Assembly: GCA_937870755.1 (NCBI GenBank)
Contig: CALMZV010000166.1
Coordinates: forward strand, 31,459-95,458
Source: an uncultured Methylocystaceae bacterium
GTDB lineage: Bacteria; Pseudomonadota; Alphaproteobacteria; Rhizobiales; Beijerinckiaceae
Length of the DNA stretch: 64,000 bases
Direction of reading: 5' to 3'
Shown: piece by piece, positions 8,837 through 17,956 of the stretch
Layout of the letters: the number at the start of each line of letters is the position of its first letter
Numbering within the stretch: position 1 is the first letter of the stretch
The notes under the pieces: model-generated
What the model was told of the DNA's origin: nothing
The model's input: the letters and a program-made list of their open reading frames with translations, nothing else
Database searches by the model: none
Program-made: the position numbers and the translations under genes

Positions 8837-9514
8837 ATGTCGAAACAGGACAATGGCTGCGGTCCGCGGCGCGGCTACCATCACGGCCGGCTGAAGGACG
8901 CGCTGATCGAGGCCGCGCGCCATCTGGTGACCGAGCGCGGCCCGGCCGGCTTCACGTTGTCGGAAGCCGCCAAACGCGTGGGCGTGACGGCCGGCGCGCC
9001 CTACCGCCATTTCACCGACCGCGCCGACCTGATGAGCGAACTGGCGCGCCGGGGTTTCGAACAGTTCAGCCAGCGCCTGGAGCGGGCCTGGGACGAGGGA
9101 AAGCCGGACGCCATCGCCGCTTTCCGGCGGATGGGCGGCGCCTATCTCGCCTTCGCGCGCGAGGAGCCGGGCCTCTACAGCGCGATGTTCGGCAATGTGG
9201 CGACGCTGTCGACGCCCGATTCGGGGGCGGCCGCCGACCGCGCGCTGGCCGCCATCCGCAACGCCGCCGCCGCCATTCTGCGCCAGCACGGCGCGAGCGA
9301 CGCCGGGGCGCGCGATCTGGCCTTCCAGATCTGGGCCTATTCGCACGGCGTCGCCATGCTGGCGGTCTCGGGCCATCTCAACCCGGCGCACGACGCCGAT
9401 CCCACCCGCATTCTGGAGGAAGGCGCGCGCAATCTCGTCGAGATGAGCATTCGCCGGGCGCTGGCGGGCGCGCCCGCGCCGCCGCCCTCTCCGTGGGGCC
9501 GGCCGGCGACCTGA
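8837..9514 (+). CDS. TetR/AcrR family transcriptional regulator
   Basis: 225 residues. The N-terminal helix-turn-helix (about 18-65) contains the TetR pattern AARHLVTERGPAGFTLSEAAKRVGVTAGAPYRHF. The C-terminal half has the W-x-x-x-H-G element (WAYSHGVAML) of the WHG-type ligand domain. It should bind DNA as a dimer and be released by a small ligand. The nearest possible target is the convergent small membrane protein gene or itself; no operator was identified with confidence. Confidence 0.9.
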   Translation: MSKQDNGCGPRRGYHHGRLKDALIEAARHLVTERGPAGFTLSEAAKRVGVTAGAPYRHFTDRADLMSELARRGFEQFSQRLERAWDEGKPDAIAAFRRMGGAYLAFAREEPGLYSAMFGNVATLSTPDSGAAADRALAAIRNAAAAILRQHGASDAGARDLAFQIWAYSHGVAMLAVSGHLNPAHDADPTRILEEGARNLVEMSIRRALAGAPAPPPSPWGRPAT

Positions 9515-9526
9515 TCTGGCGCGCCC

Positions 9527-9940
9527 CTAGAGATCGGGAGAGGGACGGGCGCGCGCATCGCGGTTGGCGAAGGCGAGACCGGCGTAGAACGCCAGCGCGC
9601 CGACGATGAGATGCGGCAGGCTCGCCAGACCGCGGTCGGGCCACACGAGCGGAACGACCTTGCCGTTCAGCGCGGCGAAATCGAGATAGAACACGCCGCG
9701 CGTCAGCCCCATGAAGGCGTCGACCAGCAGCAGCAGTCCCACGCCCACCAGATAGACGTTGGAAATGCGCCGGCCCGCGAAATAGGCGACGACCCCGACG
9801 GCCGCCGCCGCGAGTTCCGCGGAGCCTTTGGTGGGATTTGCGTGAAACGGGCCGAGCGCTGCGCCGACCGCGACCGCGATCGCGCCCCACACGCCGAGCG
9901 CGAGCGCGACGATCAGCGCGACATTGCGGGACTCGTTCAT
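9527..9940 (-). CDS. Small four-helix inner-membrane protein
   Basis: 137 residues with about four hydrophobic segments: residues 7-30, 40-57, 62-80 and 105-125. A short loop between the third and fourth contains GVFYLDFAALNG. The layout resembles DUF4383-type small membrane proteins, but I cannot confirm the family. Start ATG at 9940 is preceded by aaagga. It is convergent with the TetR gene (12 bases apart) and divergent from the SDR gene. Confidence 0.65.
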   Translation of the reverse strand: MNESRNVALIVALALGVWGAIAVAVGAALGPFHANPTKGSAELAAAAVGVVAYFAGRRISNVYLVGVGLLLLVDAFMGLTRGVFYLDFAALNGKVVPLVWPDRGLASLPHLIVGALAFYAGLAFANRDARARPSPDL

Positions 9941-10030
9941 TCGATCGTCCTTTCTGAAATTGCGCCGGCGCCTTGCTCTAGATAGACATTCCCCGACGCC
10001 GATCAAAGACGGAAAGCTCCGGAGGAAACG

Positions 10031-10828
10031 ATGCAATCTGCGCCTGTGACGAAAGCGGCCGACCTGTTCGATCTTGCCGGCGAGGTCGCGATGGTCACCG
10101 GCGCCTCGTCGGGGCTGGGCTGGAGGTTCGCGCGGGTGCTCGCCGCCAACGGCGCCAGAACGGTTGTGCTGGCGCGCCGCAAGGAGCGGCTCGACGCGCT
10201 CGTCGCCGAAATCGAGCAGGCCGGCGGCGCGGCGCTCGCCGTGCAGGCCGACGCCACCAGCGACGACGACATGGCGCGCGCCTTCGATGCGGCCGAGGCG
10301 AAATTCGGGACCGTCACCATTCTCGTCGCCAACGCCGGCCATGCGCGCTCCGGCCGGCTGATCGACCAGCCGGACGAGGACTGGAACTCCACGATCGACC
10401 TCAACCTCAACGCGGTTCGCCGCTGCGGCCTGATGGCCGCGCGCCGCATGCAGAAGGCGGGCGTGGGCGGCGCCATCGTCAACATCGCCTCCATCCTCGC
10501 GTTCGGCGTGGGGCGCGGCAACGGCGCCTATTCGGCCGCCAAGGCGGGCGTCGCCGCGCTGACGAGCGCCATGGGGTTCGAATTCGCGCGCCTGGGCATC
10601 CGCGCCAACGCCATCGCGCCCGGCTATTTCGCCACCGAGATGAACGAGGACTGGCTGAAGGGCGGCGGCGCGGCGATGACGCAGCATATTCCGATGCGCC
10701 GCTTTGGGCAGGAAGGCGAACTCGACGGGCCGCTGCTGCTGCTCGCCGCCCCGCGCGCCGGCGCCTACATCAATGGCGCGACGCTCCTCGTCGACGGCGG
10801 CCATACGCCGGTGCTGGCGGGGGTCTAG
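10031..10828 (+). CDS. Short-chain dehydrogenase/reductase
   Basis: 265 residues with a strong Shine-Dalgarno (ggagg) upstream. Classical SDR signatures are present: the cofactor motif TGASSGLG at 23-30, NAG (ANAGHARSG), catalytic Ser in NIAS, and Tyr167-x3-Lys171 (YSAAK). An Arg-Arg-Lys following the second strand (LARRKER) suggests NADP(H) preference. The oxidoreductase substrate is unknown. The neighbouring convergent aldolase/methyltransferase operon gives no direct clue. Confidence 0.9.
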   Translation: MQSAPVTKAADLFDLAGEVAMVTGASSGLGWRFARVLAANGARTVVLARRKERLDALVAEIEQAGGAALAVQADATSDDDMARAFDAAEAKFGTVTILVANAGHARSGRLIDQPDEDWNSTIDLNLNAVRRCGLMAARRMQKAGVGGAIVNIASILAFGVGRGNGAYSAAKAGVAALTSAMGFEFARLGIRANAIAPGYFATEMNEDWLKGGGAAMTQHIPMRRFGQEGELDGPLLLLAAPRAGAYINGATLLVDGGHTPVLAGV

Positions 10829-10867
10829 CTTTCGCCGGCTTTCCGGAAAAATGCGTGAAACGGCCTG

Positions 10868-11644
10868 TCAGCCCTTCGCGGCCTTCAGTTCGATCCGCGC
10901 GCCGGCCTGCAGCATCAGCCCGTCGGTGGCGACCGCAAGCAGTCTGAACCCGCGATGGGCGAGGGCGTGCGCGCGCGCGCCCGTCGGGCAGAACACGGCG
11001 GCGACCTTGCCTTTGGCCGCCGCGCGCTGCGCCACATGGTCGAGCGCGGCCTCCACATCGTCGGACGTCGGATTCATGCTGGCCCCGCCCGACAGCGCGA
11101 TCGAAAGATCGGCCGGCCCGACCAGCACGCCGTCGACGCCCTCGACATCAAGAATGTCGTCGAGCGCGGCCAGCGCCGCGCGCGTTTCGATCATCGCGAA
11201 AGCCATGTGCAGCGCATTGGCGTCCGCCAGATAGGCGGCGGCGTTGCGGCCGCTGAGCGCGAGCGCGCGATGCGGGCTCCACGAGCGTTCTCCGGCCGGC
11301 GGAAATTTCGCATGGGCTGCAAAGCGCCGCGCCTCGTCCACGCTGTTGATCATCGGGGCGACGACGCCGGCTGCGCCCGCATCGAGCAGCCGCGAGCACA
11401 ATGCGAAATCGCCGACCGGAATGCGCACCAGCGCCGGCTTGCCCGCGAGGCCGACCAGGCCCACGCCCAGCACCGTGCTCGTGTAGTCGACCGCCCCGTG
11501 CTGCATGTCGATCAGCGTCGCGTCGAAGCCAGCGCGCGCGGTCGCTTCCGCCACCGCGGGATCGTTGAACCCGCACCATGACATGAACAGGGTCTCGCCG
11601 GCGCCCAGTCGTTCGGCCAGCTGTCCCATCGGCGCGTTTGTCAT
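10868..11644 (-). CDS. HpcH/HpaI family aldolase
   Basis: 258 residues of the class II pyruvate aldolase type (2-keto-3-deoxy acid aldolase/HpaI). Recognisable blocks are the His base region (IDMQHGAVDY), the RIPVGD strand, the metal-binding Glu in AFAMIETRAAL and Asp in VGPADLSIALS. It probably cleaves a 2-keto-4-hydroxy acid to pyruvate plus an aldehyde; the actual substrate is not evident. Its ATG overlaps the stop of the upstream methyltransferase by 4 bases (ATGA), so the two are translationally coupled. Confidence 0.88.
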   Translation of the reverse strand: MTNAPMGQLAERLGAGETLFMSWCGFNDPAVAEATARAGFDATLIDMQHGAVDYTSTVLGVGLVGLAGKPALVRIPVGDFALCSRLLDAGAAGVVAPMINSVDEARRFAAHAKFPPAGERSWSPHRALALSGRNAAAYLADANALHMAFAMIETRAALAALDDILDVEGVDGVLVGPADLSIALSGGASMNPTSDDVEAALDHVAQRAAAKGKVAAVFCPTGARAHALAHRGFRLLAVATDGLMLQAGARIELKAAKG

Positions 11645-12402
11645 GTCGCTTCCCCCCGTGTGTGGCTGTCACGCTGAATGACCGGCCGCGCCGGCGCAAG
11701 CTCCGGCAGCGGCAGCGCGCGCGGCGCCGCACGCCGCTGCAGGACCGGCCGGTACAATTGTTTGGTCGCCTCCACCGCCAGAACGCCCGCGCCCGGCAGC
11801 GAGAACCGCGCGCCGAACGCCTCGAACGCCGGCGCGAGGCGCAGGAACAGCCGGCGCGCGAACGGCGGACCGTAGAGCGCCTCGCCCCAGTGGGTCGGCG
11901 AGAACCAGGTCGCGCGCATGAGGTCGCGCAATTGCCCGCGCGAATAGGGCTGGCCGTGACCGAACGGGGTGGTGTCGACGCGCGACCACAGGCCCCCGCG
12001 GTTGGGGGCGATGAGGATCATGCTGCCGCCGGGCGTGAGAATACGCCATACCTCCGCCAGAAGTTCGCGCGGCGTCTCGCTCACTTCGAGCGCGTGCACG
12101 ACGAGCACGCGGTCGATGCAGGAATCGGGCAACGGCAGCATCGTCGCCTCGACCAGCGCCGCGGCCGTCGGCGCGCCGGTCGGCCAGTTCACCACGCCCT
12201 GCTCGGCCGGCATGAAGGCCATCACGCGCACGGCCGCCTCACGGAACTGGCCGATGAACGGCGTGGCGTAGCCGACGCCCATCACCGACAGGCCCGCGCA
12301 ATTGCCCCAGCGCCGCGCGACGAACTGCGACAGATATCTGCGCGCCGATTGTCCGAGGGCCGAGCCGTAGAACGTGCGCAGGTCCACGATGTCGAGATGC
12401 AT
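11641..12402 (-). CDS. Class I SAM-dependent methyltransferase
   Basis: 253 residues from ATG at 12402. The SAM-binding core is a divergent Rossmann type: the motif I strand is LSVMGVGYATPF rather than the usual D-x-G-x-G-x-G. Further blocks are LPLPDSCIDRVLVVHALE (motif II/III) and EVWRILTPGGSMILIAPN (post-motif III), typical of Methyltransf_11. It lacks membrane segments. It overlaps the aldolase gene by 4 bases. In Rhizobiales similar proteins are often encoded next to glyoxalase II genes, but none is seen here. The substrate is unknown. Confidence 0.8.
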   Translation of the reverse strand: MHLDIVDLRTFYGSALGQSARRYLSQFVARRWGNCAGLSVMGVGYATPFIGQFREAAVRVMAFMPAEQGVVNWPTGAPTAAALVEATMLPLPDSCIDRVLVVHALEVSETPRELLAEVWRILTPGGSMILIAPNRGGLWSRVDTTPFGHGQPYSRGQLRDLMRATWFSPTHWGEALYGPPFARRLFLRLAPAFEAFGARFSLPGAGVLAVEATKQLYRPVLQRRAAPRALPLPELAPARPVIQRDSHTRGEAT

Positions 12403-12513
12403 GAGCGAAGTTTCGCATGTTTCGCGATGCCCGGCGAGACGCGGCGCGGCAATCGTAAACGCGCGGTTAACCATCCCCCTTCACCATGAACGCGCATCAG
12501 CTGGGGACGAAGC

Positions 12514-14112
12514 TTGAACGTTCGAACGATCGTGAAGCGCGGCGGCGCTTTGGCCGCGCCCGATCCGCGCGCGCTGCTCGTGGCGACGCGCGCGGCCGTC
12601 TACGATTGGGACATCGCCGCCGACCAGCTGACGATGGGGCCGGATGCGGTCGCGCTGCTGGGCGCGGGATTCGCGGCGGCCAGCGCGAGCGCGCGGGCGG
12701 CGGCGATCCGCGCGGCCGCCGAAAGCGCGGGCGGCGCGGGCGGCGCCTACCGCGTACGCTATGCGTTGGAACGCGCCGGCGCCGAAGGCCGGGGCGCCGT
12801 GATGGTGGAGGATGCGGGCCGCTGGTTTGCGGGCGCCGACGGCGCGCCGCAGCGCGCGCACGGACTTGCGCGTCTGTCCGCCGAAGAACCCGCGCCGCGC
12901 GCAAGCGAAAGCGCGCCTGCTTCCTTGCTGTGCGATCGCGCGCGCTGGATTGGCGAGGTCGAGACGCTGATCGCGCGCGGGCAGCGGCGCTTCTGCATTC
13001 TTCTGGCGGCGCAGGACGCCGCGCGCGACGATGACGCCACGTCGTTGATCACGACGCTGGCGGCGCGATCGCGTGTGGCCGACCGCATCGCCTGTCTGGC
13101 GCCGGGCCAGTTCGCGTTGCTGATGCCAGGCTGCGACGCGGCGCAGATGGCGTTCGCCGCCGCGCGCCTGACCCGCGCCGCCCCCGTGCGCATCGGCGGG
13201 GTGACGGCCGCCGGCCGGCGCGACGCCTGCGCGCTCTTGAATGCCGCGCGGCAGGCGCTCGACATGGCGCGCGCCGGCCCGATGCGGTTCGTCGCCTTCG
13301 ACGCGGCGCGCGCTCGCGCGGCCGCGCGGGCGCGTACGCAAGGCCTTGCCGACGCGATCGTCGCGGCGCTCAACGACCGGCGCATCGAACTGGCGCAGGC
13401 GCCCTGCCTGGGCGCGCGCGCAGGCGACATCGCGTTCCATCGCGCGAGCGCGCGGCTGCGCCGCCCGGATGGGGCGCGCGTTTTCGTCCGCGGCGCGGAA
13501 AACGACGAGATCGCCCGCCTGCTCGATGGGCGCGCGCTCGAACTGGCGGTCGCCCGTCTGCGCGACGATCCGCGTCTCGTGCTCGCGCTCGACATATCCG
13601 GCGCCACGCTCGCGGACGCCGATTTCGCGCGCCGCGCGACCGCGATGATGGGCGCCTGCGCGCCGCGCGCGATCCTCGCCATCGCCGAACGGGATGCGCA
13701 CGAACATCCGGAAGCCGCCAAGGCCATCGTCGCGGCGCTGCGCGCCCGCGGCGCGCGCGCGATGATCGACGGGTTCGGCGCAGGTCGCCTGTCGGCCGGC
13801 GATCTCGCCCGCATCGGCTGCGACATCGTCGCCATCGACGGCGCGTTCATGCAGGACCTCTCGCGCTCGACCGAGGCGCGCTTTCATGTGCGCGCGCTGC
13901 TCGAACTGGCGCGCGCGCTGGGCGTGCGGACGCTCGCGCAATGGGTCGACGACGACGACGCGCGGCTGCTGGCCGAATGGGGCGTCGATTTCGTGCAGAA
14001 CGATTGCGCGCACGATGCGTGGCAAGAAACAACTGCGAGCCGACGCCCTTCTGTGCGCGAAGAACGGACGGCGCGGCGCAAGACCCCGGCGTCTGGCGCG
14101 CGCCGCGCCTGA
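12514..14112 (+). CDS. Degenerate PAS/GGDEF/EAL-type regulatory protein
   Basis: 532 residues, probably from TTG at 12514 (purine-rich ggggacga upstream) or GTG at 12532. The N-terminus looks PAS-like (VYDWDIAADQLTMGPDAVALLG). The middle resembles a GGDEF fold without the motif (around residues 150-265). The C-terminal 240 residues follow an EAL domain (DGFGAGRLSAGDLARIGCDIVAIDGAFMQDL), but the EAL tripeptide position reads Arg-Ala-Ser-Ala-Arg-Leu and most catalytic acids are lost. It is therefore unlikely to make or degrade c-di-GMP and may be a binding or adaptor protein. The tail is basic and low-complexity. Confidence 0.75.
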   Translation: MNVRTIVKRGGALAAPDPRALLVATRAAVYDWDIAADQLTMGPDAVALLGAGFAAASASARAAAIRAAAESAGGAGGAYRVRYALERAGAEGRGAVMVEDAGRWFAGADGAPQRAHGLARLSAEEPAPRASESAPASLLCDRARWIGEVETLIARGQRRFCILLAAQDAARDDDATSLITTLAARSRVADRIACLAPGQFALLMPGCDAAQMAFAAARLTRAAPVRIGGVTAAGRRDACALLNAARQALDMARAGPMRFVAFDAARARAAARARTQGLADAIVAALNDRRIELAQAPCLGARAGDIAFHRASARLRRPDGARVFVRGAENDEIARLLDGRALELAVARLRDDPRLVLALDISGATLADADFARRATAMMGACAPRAILAIAERDAHEHPEAAKAIVAALRARGARAMIDGFGAGRLSAGDLARIGCDIVAIDGAFMQDLSRSTEARFHVRALLELARALGVRTLAQWVDDDDARLLAEWGVDFVQNDCAHDAWQETTASRRPSVREERTARRKTPASGARRA

Positions 14113-14146
14113 CCGCGCCTGCCTGTGGCGACGTTGCGCGCGAAAC

Positions 14147-14743
14147 CTATTCCTTGCCCGGCGCGAGATCGTCGAGCCGTTTCTGCAGCGCGCCGAGCTG
14201 GCGGCGCAGATCGTCGATCTTGTCCTCGTTCGATCCCTCGCTGCGCGCCGCGCTTTCGGCGCCGGCCACCGCCACGAACGGATTGAACATGTTCAGCGCC
14301 TGGCGGAACATCGCCATGTTCTTGCGCGTCTGATCGTCGAGCGACTGGAACATCTGGCGCGTGGGTTCGGCGAGCGGACCGCCGAGCGCGTTGGTGAACT
14401 GCTCGCGGAACTTCTGCTGCTCGCTGGTCAGCCGGTCGATGGTGAATTCGAGATAGGACGGCACGAGTTGCTGCATGCTGTCGCCGTAGAACCGGATGAG
14501 CTGGCGCAGGAACGTGACGGGCATCAGCGCCTGTCCGCCCTTGCCCTCCTGCTCGAAGATGATCTGCGTGAGCACGGAGCGGGTGATGTCCTCGCCGGTC
14601 TTGGCGTCGAACACTTCGAAGTCCTCGCCGCGTTTCACCATTTCGGCAAGGTCTTCGAGCGTGACATAGGCGCTCGTTCCGGTGTTATAGAGGCGTCGGT
14701 TGGCGTATTTCTTGATCGGAATGGGTTTCTTTTCACTCGACAT
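14147..14743 (-). CDS. phaR: Polyhydroxyalkanoate synthesis repressor PhaR
   Basis: 198 residues with the conserved N-terminal PHB accumulation regulator domain (IKKYANRRLYNTGTSAYVTLEDLAEMV, about 9-35) and the two C-terminal repeat segments (SVLTQIIFEQE, LPVSYLEF-like). PhaR binds DNA and PHB granules and represses phasin and synthesis genes when polymer is absent. It is divergent from phbA across a 268-base intergenic region that contains two inverted repeats, so autoregulation and control of phbA are both plausible. Confidence 0.95.
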   Translation of the reverse strand: MSSEKKPIPIKKYANRRLYNTGTSAYVTLEDLAEMVKRGEDFEVFDAKTGEDITRSVLTQIIFEQEGKGGQALMPVTFLRQLIRFYGDSMQQLVPSYLEFTIDRLTSEQQKFREQFTNALGGPLAEPTRQMFQSLDDQTRKNMAMFRQALNMFNPFVAVAGAESAARSEGSNEDKIDDLRRQLGALQKRLDDLAPGKE

Positions 14744-14806
14744 GGCGCGCCTCGCCGATCCTGCGGGCGGCCACTGCCCTAAGGCCGCCGATCGCTTCCC
14801 TGATCA

Positions 14807-14887
14807 TCTGCTGAACGCAGAATAAGCGCTTTGCCGCGCCGGGCAATCGGATTCTTGGGCGGCGCGCGGCGGTTGGTCTGCAACCAA
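14807..14887. promoter_or_regulatory. Candidate PhaR operator region between phaR and phbA
   Basis: Two perfect inverted repeats lie here: TCTGC-N5-GCAGA at 14807-14821 and TTGGT-N5-ACCAA at 14873-14887 (the second overlaps GGTTG-N5-CAACC). PhaR proteins of Rhodobacter and Paracoccus are known to bind TGC-rich or CTGC/GCAG-type repeats near phaP and phaR. The first repeat fits that description apart from its spacer length. Assignment to PhaR is inference. Confidence 0.4.
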
Positions 14888-15011
14888 TTGCTGGGTTGGC
14901 GGGCCGCTATGGCTTCTTGACCGACGTCGTGGCAGGCTGTTGAAAGAAGCGTCAGATGAAATCGCTCCTGTCCGTAGCGAGGCGGTCGACGGGGCGATCC
15001 AGGAGGTTTTC

Positions 15012-16187
15012 ATGTCGACAGATATCGTCATCGTATCCGCAGCGCGCACGGCTGTCGGCTCGTTCAACGGCGCGTTCGCCGCAACTCCCGCGCACGAACT
15101 CGGCGCGGCCGCCCTCAAGGGCGCGCTCGATCGCGCGAAAGTGGCGGGCGAAGAAGTGGACGAAGTCATTCTCGGCCAGATTCTCGCCGGCGGCGAAGGC
15201 CAGAACCCCGCCCGCCAGGCGGCGATGAAAGCCGGCGTGCCGCAGGAAAAGACCGCATGGGGCCTCAACCAGCTCTGCGGCTCGGGCCTGCGCGCGGTCG
15301 CGCTCGGCCTGCAGCAGATCGCCAACGGCGACGCCCGGATCATTGTCGCCGGCGGCATGGAATCCATGTCGATGGCGCCGCATCTGGCGCATATGCGCGC
15401 CGGCACGAAGATGGGCGACGTCAAGTTCATGGACTCGATGCTGCGTGACGGCCTGTTCGACGCGTTCCACGGCTATCACATGGGCGTGACCGCCGAGAAC
15501 GTCGCCGCCAAGTGGCAGATCAGCCGCGACGAGCAGGACAAGTTCGCGCTCGGCTCCCAGAACAAGGCCGAGGCCGCCCAGAAGGCCGGCCGGTTCAAGG
15601 ACGAGATCGTTCCCTTCGTCATCAAGGGCAAGAAGGGCGACGTGGTGGTCGACTCCGACGAATACATCAAGCCCGGCACGACGCTGGAGGCGCTCGCCAA
15701 GCTGCGTCCGGCCTTCAACAAGGACGGCACGGTGACGGCCGGCAACGCATCCGGCATCAACGACGGCGCCGCCGCCGTGGTGCTGATGACGGCGGACGAA
15801 GCCCGCAAGCGCGGCCTGACCCCCATGGGCCGGATCGCCTCCTGGGCGACGGCCGGCGTCGATCCGGCGATCATGGGGTCGGGCCCGATCCCCGCCTCCC
15901 GCAAGGCGCTGGAAAAGGCCGGCTGGAAGGTGAAGGATCTCGAACTGATAGAGGCCAACGAGGCGTTCGCCGCGCAGGCGCTCGCGGTCAACAAGGACAT
16001 GGGCTGGGATCCCGCGATCGTGAACGTCAACGGCGGCGCGATCGCCATCGGCCACCCCATCGGCGCGTCGGGCGCGCGCGTGCTCAACACGCTGCTGTTC
16101 GAAATGCAGCGCCGCAACGCGAAGAAAGGTCTCGCCACGCTCTGCATCGGCGGCGGCATGGGCATTGCGCTGACGGTCGAGCGCTGA
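15012..16187 (+). CDS. phbA: Acetyl-CoA acetyltransferase (beta-ketothiolase)
   Basis: 391 residues from ATG at 15012 behind a perfect aggagg ribosome site. The catalytic residues fall at the same numbers as in the Zoogloea enzyme: nucleophile Cys89 (NQLCGSG), His348 (GHPIGASG) and Cys378 (CIGGGMG). It condenses two acetyl-CoA into acetoacetyl-CoA, the first step of polyhydroxybutyrate synthesis. phbB follows 80 bases downstream, with a hairpin terminator between them that may reduce read-through. No biosynthetic PHB synthase (phaC) is in this window. Confidence 0.97.
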   Translation: MSTDIVIVSAARTAVGSFNGAFAATPAHELGAAALKGALDRAKVAGEEVDEVILGQILAGGEGQNPARQAAMKAGVPQEKTAWGLNQLCGSGLRAVALGLQQIANGDARIIVAGGMESMSMAPHLAHMRAGTKMGDVKFMDSMLRDGLFDAFHGYHMGVTAENVAAKWQISRDEQDKFALGSQNKAEAAQKAGRFKDEIVPFVIKGKKGDVVVDSDEYIKPGTTLEALAKLRPAFNKDGTVTAGNASGINDGAAAVVLMTADEARKRGLTPMGRIASWATAGVDPAIMGSGPIPASRKALEKAGWKVKDLELIEANEAFAAQALAVNKDMGWDPAIVNVNGGAIAIGHPIGASGARVLNTLLFEMQRRNAKKGLATLCIGGGMGIALTVER

Positions 16188-16202
16188 ACGATTCACCTGT
16201 GG

Positions 16203-16228
16203 AACGGGCGGCGTGAGCCGCCCGTTTT
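16203..16228 (+). terminator. Hairpin between phbA and phbB
   Basis: Stem aacgggcggc / gccgcccgtt with a GTGA (GNRA) loop and a short T run. It has the form of a weak intrinsic terminator located 16 bases after phbA, so it could set a lower level of phbB transcription or protect the phbA 3' end. Confidence 0.65.
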
Positions 16229-16267
16229 GTGTCAGTGGCCTGACGTTAAAAGCGAGGAGAGAAGGGA

Positions 16268-16993
16268 ATGGCGAGAGTTGCGATCGTGACGGGCGGAACG
16301 CGCGGCATCGGCGAGGCGATTTCGAAGGCCCTGAAGGCGGCCGGCTACAAGGTGGCGGCGAGCTACGCCGGCAACGACGAGGCGGCCGCGAAATTCAAGA
16401 AGGACACCGGCATCGCCGTCTACAAATGGGACGTTTCGAACTACGACGCCTGCGTCGCCGGCATCAAGCAGGTGGAGGCCGACCTCGGCCCGGTCGACGT
16501 GCTGGTCAACAACGCCGGCATCACCAAGGACGGCATGTTCCACAAGATGACGCCCGACCAGTGGTATGCGGTCATCAACACCAACCTGAACTCGCTGTTC
16601 AACATGACGCGCCCGGTGTGGGAAGGCATGCGCGAGCGCAAGTTCGGCCGCGTGATCTGCATTTCCTCGGTCAATGGCCAGAAGGGCCAGATGGGCCAGG
16701 TCAACTATTCCGCCGCCAAGGCCGGCGACATCGGCTTCGTGAAGGCGCTCGCGCAGGAGGGCGCGCGTTCGGGCATCACCGTCAACGCGATCTGCCCGGG
16801 ATATATCGCGACCGACATGGTGAAGGCGATCAATCCGGACGTGGTGGCGAAAAACATCCTGCCGCAGATTCCGCTGGGCCGCCTCGGCGAGCCGGAGGAA
16901 ATCGCGCGCGCGGTGGTGTTCCTGGCGGCCGACGACGCCGGATTCATCACCGGCTCGACGCTCACCGCCAACGGCGGCCAGTACATGGTCTGA
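16268..16993 (+). CDS. phbB: Acetoacetyl-CoA reductase
   Basis: 241 residues of the SDR family, full length for PhbB. The NADP-binding motif TGGTRGIG is at residues 9-16, NNAGIT follows the fourth strand, and the catalytic Ser (CISSVNGQ) and Tyr147-x3-Lys151 (YSAAK) are present. It reduces acetoacetyl-CoA to (R)-3-hydroxybutyryl-CoA with NADPH, the second step of PHB synthesis. It sits directly after phbA and before a bidirectional terminator. Purine-rich gagaaggga precedes the ATG. Confidence 0.96.
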   Translation: MARVAIVTGGTRGIGEAISKALKAAGYKVAASYAGNDEAAAKFKKDTGIAVYKWDVSNYDACVAGIKQVEADLGPVDVLVNNAGITKDGMFHKMTPDQWYAVINTNLNSLFNMTRPVWEGMRERKFGRVICISSVNGQKGQMGQVNYSAAKAGDIGFVKALAQEGARSGITVNAICPGYIATDMVKAINPDVVAKNILPQIPLGRLGEPEEIARAVVFLAADDAGFITGSTLTANGGQYMV

Positions 16994-17012
16994 GCGGCCG
17001 GGCGTCGCAACG

Positions 17013-17045
17013 AAAAACCCGCCGGGCGACCGGCGGGTTTTTTTT
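17013..17045. terminator. Bidirectional terminator between phbB and the DUF1013 gene
   Basis: Perfect stem aaacccgccgg / ccggcgggttt around a short GCGA loop, with a run of eight or more T on the plus strand and five A on the other side. It serves the convergent genes phbB and trcR. Confidence 0.9.
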
Positions 17046-17076
17046 CGGCGCGACCTGTCGCGGAAACCTGCGCGCA

Positions 17077-17784
17077 TCAGTCCTGCGACTTCAGGCCCTT
17101 CAGCTTTCCGAACACCGACTCCACGTCCACCTCGTCTTCCTCCTCGCGCGGCGCCGGGGCGCTCGGCTGGCCGAACACGTCTTCGGTCGTGCGCGCTTCC
17201 GGCCGCGTCGTCACTTCCGCCGGCAGCAGCGTCTGGCTCGCTTCCTCAACGCGCGGCGGCGCGTCCTTGGCGGCGCGGTTCACTTCCAGATCGAGATCGA
17301 TCTGCGAGCACAGGCCCAGCGTCACCGGGTCCATCGGCGTGAGCGAGGCCGAATTCCAGTGCGTGCGGTTGCGGATGGCGGCGATGGTCGTCTTGGTGGT
17401 GCCGGCGAGCCGCATGATCTGCGCATCTTTCAGCTCGGGATGGTTGCGCACCAGCCACAGAATGGCGTTCGGACGATCCTGCCGGCGCGACAGCGGCGTG
17501 TAGCGCGGACCGCGACGCTTGACTTCCGGCAGAACGACTTTCGACTGCGCGAGCCTGAGCTGGTAGTTCGGATCCTTCTCGCCGCGCGCGATTTCCTCGC
17601 GCGTGAGCTGGCCGGACGTGATCGGGTCATGGCCGCGAATGCCGGCGCCGACTTCGCCGTCGGCGATGCCCTTCACCTCCAGCGGATGCAGCTTGCAGAA
17701 CTGCGCCACCTGATCGAACGTCAGCGACGTGTTCTCGACCAGCCAGATCGCGGTGGCCTTGGGCATGAGCGGGGCATTGCTCAT
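17077..17784 (-). CDS. trcR: DUF1013 cell-cycle regulator (TrcR family)
   Basis: 235 residues from ATG at 17784 (aggag upstream). The N-terminal 160 residues match the DUF1013 family, with MPKATAIWLVENTSLTFDQVAQFC, a basic segment VKRRGPRYTPLSRRQDRPNAILWLV and LAGTTKTTIAAIRNRTHWN, which looks like a helix-turn-helix. The C-terminal 70 residues are acidic and probably disordered. In Caulobacter the DUF1013 protein TrcR binds promoters with RNA polymerase and activates genes including ccrM. It lies 0.7 kb from the rcdA gene. Confidence 0.88.
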   Translation of the reverse strand: MSNAPLMPKATAIWLVENTSLTFDQVAQFCKLHPLEVKGIADGEVGAGIRGHDPITSGQLTREEIARGEKDPNYQLRLAQSKVVLPEVKRRGPRYTPLSRRQDRPNAILWLVRNHPELKDAQIMRLAGTTKTTIAAIRNRTHWNSASLTPMDPVTLGLCSQIDLDLEVNRAAKDAPPRVEEASQTLLPAEVTTRPEARTTEDVFGQPSAPAPREEEDEVDVESVFGKLKGLKSQD

Positions 17785-17956
17785 AGTTTTCTCCTGAGAT
17801 CCGGTCCGGGCGTTGCGGCGCGAAGCCAAGGAGGCGCAAGCGCCGGCCCGGGGGCCCGGCCGAGGCGTCAGCCTCGAATTGAACTGCAAATGACGGGAAC
17901 GCCGTTTATATATTCGGGACGCACCCCGAAAGCAAACGCCATTCGACAGGCCGCCC

